From: an uncultured Chloroflexota bacterium
Lineage (GTDB): Bacteria; Chloroflexota; Dehalococcoidia; SM23-28-2; RBG-16-64-32
NCBI GenBank assembly: GCA_913056415.1
Contig: CAJXNA010000076.1
Coordinates: 1 to 8,457 of the forward strand
DNA: 8,457 bases
Direction: 5' to 3'
Shown: positions 7,409 through 8,457 of the stretch, in pieces
Layout: the number at the start of each line of letters is the position of its first letter
Numbering within the stretch: position 1 is the stretch's first letter
The notes under the pieces: model-generated
What the model was told of the DNA's origin: nothing
The model's input: only the letters and a program-made list of their open reading frames with translations
Database searches by the model: none
Made by a program: the position numbers and the translations under genes

Positions 7409-8457
7409 ATGACGATGACGTTCATGAGCTCACCGTCTCTGTACATGACCTCGGAGTCTGTCACGGAGGGCCACCCTGACAAGCTCTGTGACCAGATTGC
7501 GGACGCCATCCTGGACGAGATCCTCGCCCACGACCCCACGGCTCACGTGGCCTGCGAGGTGACGACCACTACGGGCCTCGTGGTCATCCTGGGCGAAATC
7601 TCCACAGCCCATCACGTGGATTACACGAGCATTGCACGCCAGGTCATACGCGACGTCGGCTACACGAAGCCGGAGTACGGATTCGAGGGTGATAGCTGCG
7701 GCGTCATCGTCTCCATCAAAGAGCAATCACGGGAGATATCGGCTGCCGTCGGGACCGATGAGGGCGCCGGCGACCAGGGGATAATGATGGGCTTCGCCTG
7801 CACGGAGACTGCGGAGTTGATGCCGTTGCCCATAGAGCTGGCCCATCGCCTCTGCTTCCGGCTGGCCGAATGCCGGAAACAAAGGATCCTCCCCTACCTG
7901 CGGCCGGACGGCAAGTCGCAGGTGACCGTGGAGTACTCCTACGGCGTGCCCAAGCGGGTGCAGGCGGCGGTCATCGCCGCACAGCATGACCCCGACGTGG
8001 ACGGCAAGCAGCTCTGGGACGAAGTGACGAAACAGGTCATCCGCCCCGTGCTAGGCGATTGGCTGGACGACCGTACGGACATCCACGTCAACAGCAGCGG
8101 CTCCTTCATCCTGGGCGGGCCGGCAGCGGACTCCGGGCTCTCCGGCCGCAAGAACATCGTCGATACGTATGGGGGCATAGGCCGCCACGGCGGCGGCTCC
8201 TACTCCGGCAAGGACCCCTCCAAGGTTGACCGCTCGGCCTCCTACGCCGCCCGCTACGTAGCCAAGAACCTGGTAGCGGCCGGTCTGGCGGACCGCGTGG
8301 AGGTGGAGCTGTCCTACGCCATCGGCCACCCTCAGCCCCTGGGAGTCTCCATCGAGACGTTTGGCACTCACAAGTTCGACCACGGCGGCATCGACAAGCT
8401 GGTCAAGGAGCACTTCGACCTCAGTCCCCAGGCGTTCATCCGCGACCTAGACCTGCG
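7409..8457 (+). CDS. metK: S-adenosylmethionine synthase (methionine adenosyltransferase), C-terminus cut by the window edge
   Basis: MetK makes SAM from methionine and ATP, releasing phosphate and pyrophosphate. The open frame runs 349 codons to the right edge, so about the last 50 residues of a roughly 400-residue enzyme are missing. Motifs are canonical: [20 protein letters not shown] (13-32), the ATP-binding [16 protein letters not shown] (119-134), [16 protein letters not shown] (241-256), the phosphate loop [20 protein letters not shown] (258-277) and [11 protein letters not shown] near 310. The start has an excellent site, AAGGAGG (7394-7400), 8 nt before ATG; further ATGs at 7415, 7424 and 7445 exist, but the first has the best spacing. 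The gene sits 17 bp behind ahcY and is the last visible member of the riboswitch operon, so SAM would repress its own synthase. No frameshift or missing residue was found. Confidence 0.97.
   Translation, partial: MTMTFMSSPSLYMTSESVTEGHPDKLCDQIADAILDEILAHDPTAHVACEVTTTTGLVVILGEISTAHHVDYTSIARQVIRDVGYTKPEYGFEGDSCGVIVSIKEQSREISAAVGTDEGAGDQGIMMGFACTETAELMPLPIELAHRLCFRLAECRKQRILPYLRPDGKSQVTVEYSYGVPKRVQAAVIAAQHDPDVDGKQLWDEVTKQVIRPVLGDWLDDRTDIHVNSSGSFILGGPAADSGLSGRKNIVDTYGGIGRHGGGSYSGKDPSKVDRSASYAARYVAKNLVAAGLADRVEVELSYAIGHPQPLGVSIETFGTHKFDHGGIDKLVKEHFDLSPQAFIRDLDL

Overview
The window is GC-rich bacterial DNA, dominated by one compact rightward operon for S-adenosylmethionine (SAM) turnover and methylthioadenosine (MTA) salvage. 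The gene set, a SAM-I riboswitch in GC-rich DNA, and a short adenosylhomocysteinase of thermophile/archaeal style would fit a Chloroflexota (Dehalococcoidia-like) genome. That placement is inference only; no rRNA or other phylogenetic marker is present.

Layout. (1) 1-288, minus strand: the N-terminal 96 codons of an unrecognised, highly charged protein running off the left edge. (2) 315-368: two tight hairpins with complementary loops, one carrying a GTAG tetranucleotide on the minus strand, resembling a REP unit or the end of an IS200/IS605-type element. (3) 403-1584, minus strand: an intact M20-family metallo-amidohydrolase with a plausible promoter at 1618-1647. (4) 1773-2288, plus strand, divergent from it: apt, adenine phosphoribosyltransferase. 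(5) 2331-2536: promoter, SAM-I riboswitch and intrinsic terminator. (6) 2559-8457: mtnA, mtnP, a GNAT acetyltransferase-like gene, a DUF1028 gene, ahcY and metK, with overlaps or gaps of 25 bp or less throughout; metK is cut by the right edge.

How they work together. MetK makes SAM. AhcY splits the S-adenosylhomocysteine left by methyltransferases. MtnP phosphorolyses the MTA left by polyamine-type reactions into adenine and methylthioribose-1-phosphate. MtnA isomerises the latter. Apt, just upstream but outside the riboswitch unit, can return adenine to AMP. High SAM should fold the riboswitch, form the terminator and shut the operon.

The parts without an assigned role are the GNAT protein and the DUF1028 protein, which sit inside this SAM-controlled unit with tight translational links. 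A 10-codon mini-ORF with a near-perfect Shine-Dalgarno overlaps the end of one and the start of the other. The main system is known; the possible novelty lies in these two genes and the junctions. No tRNA, rRNA, CRISPR array or intact transposase was seen.
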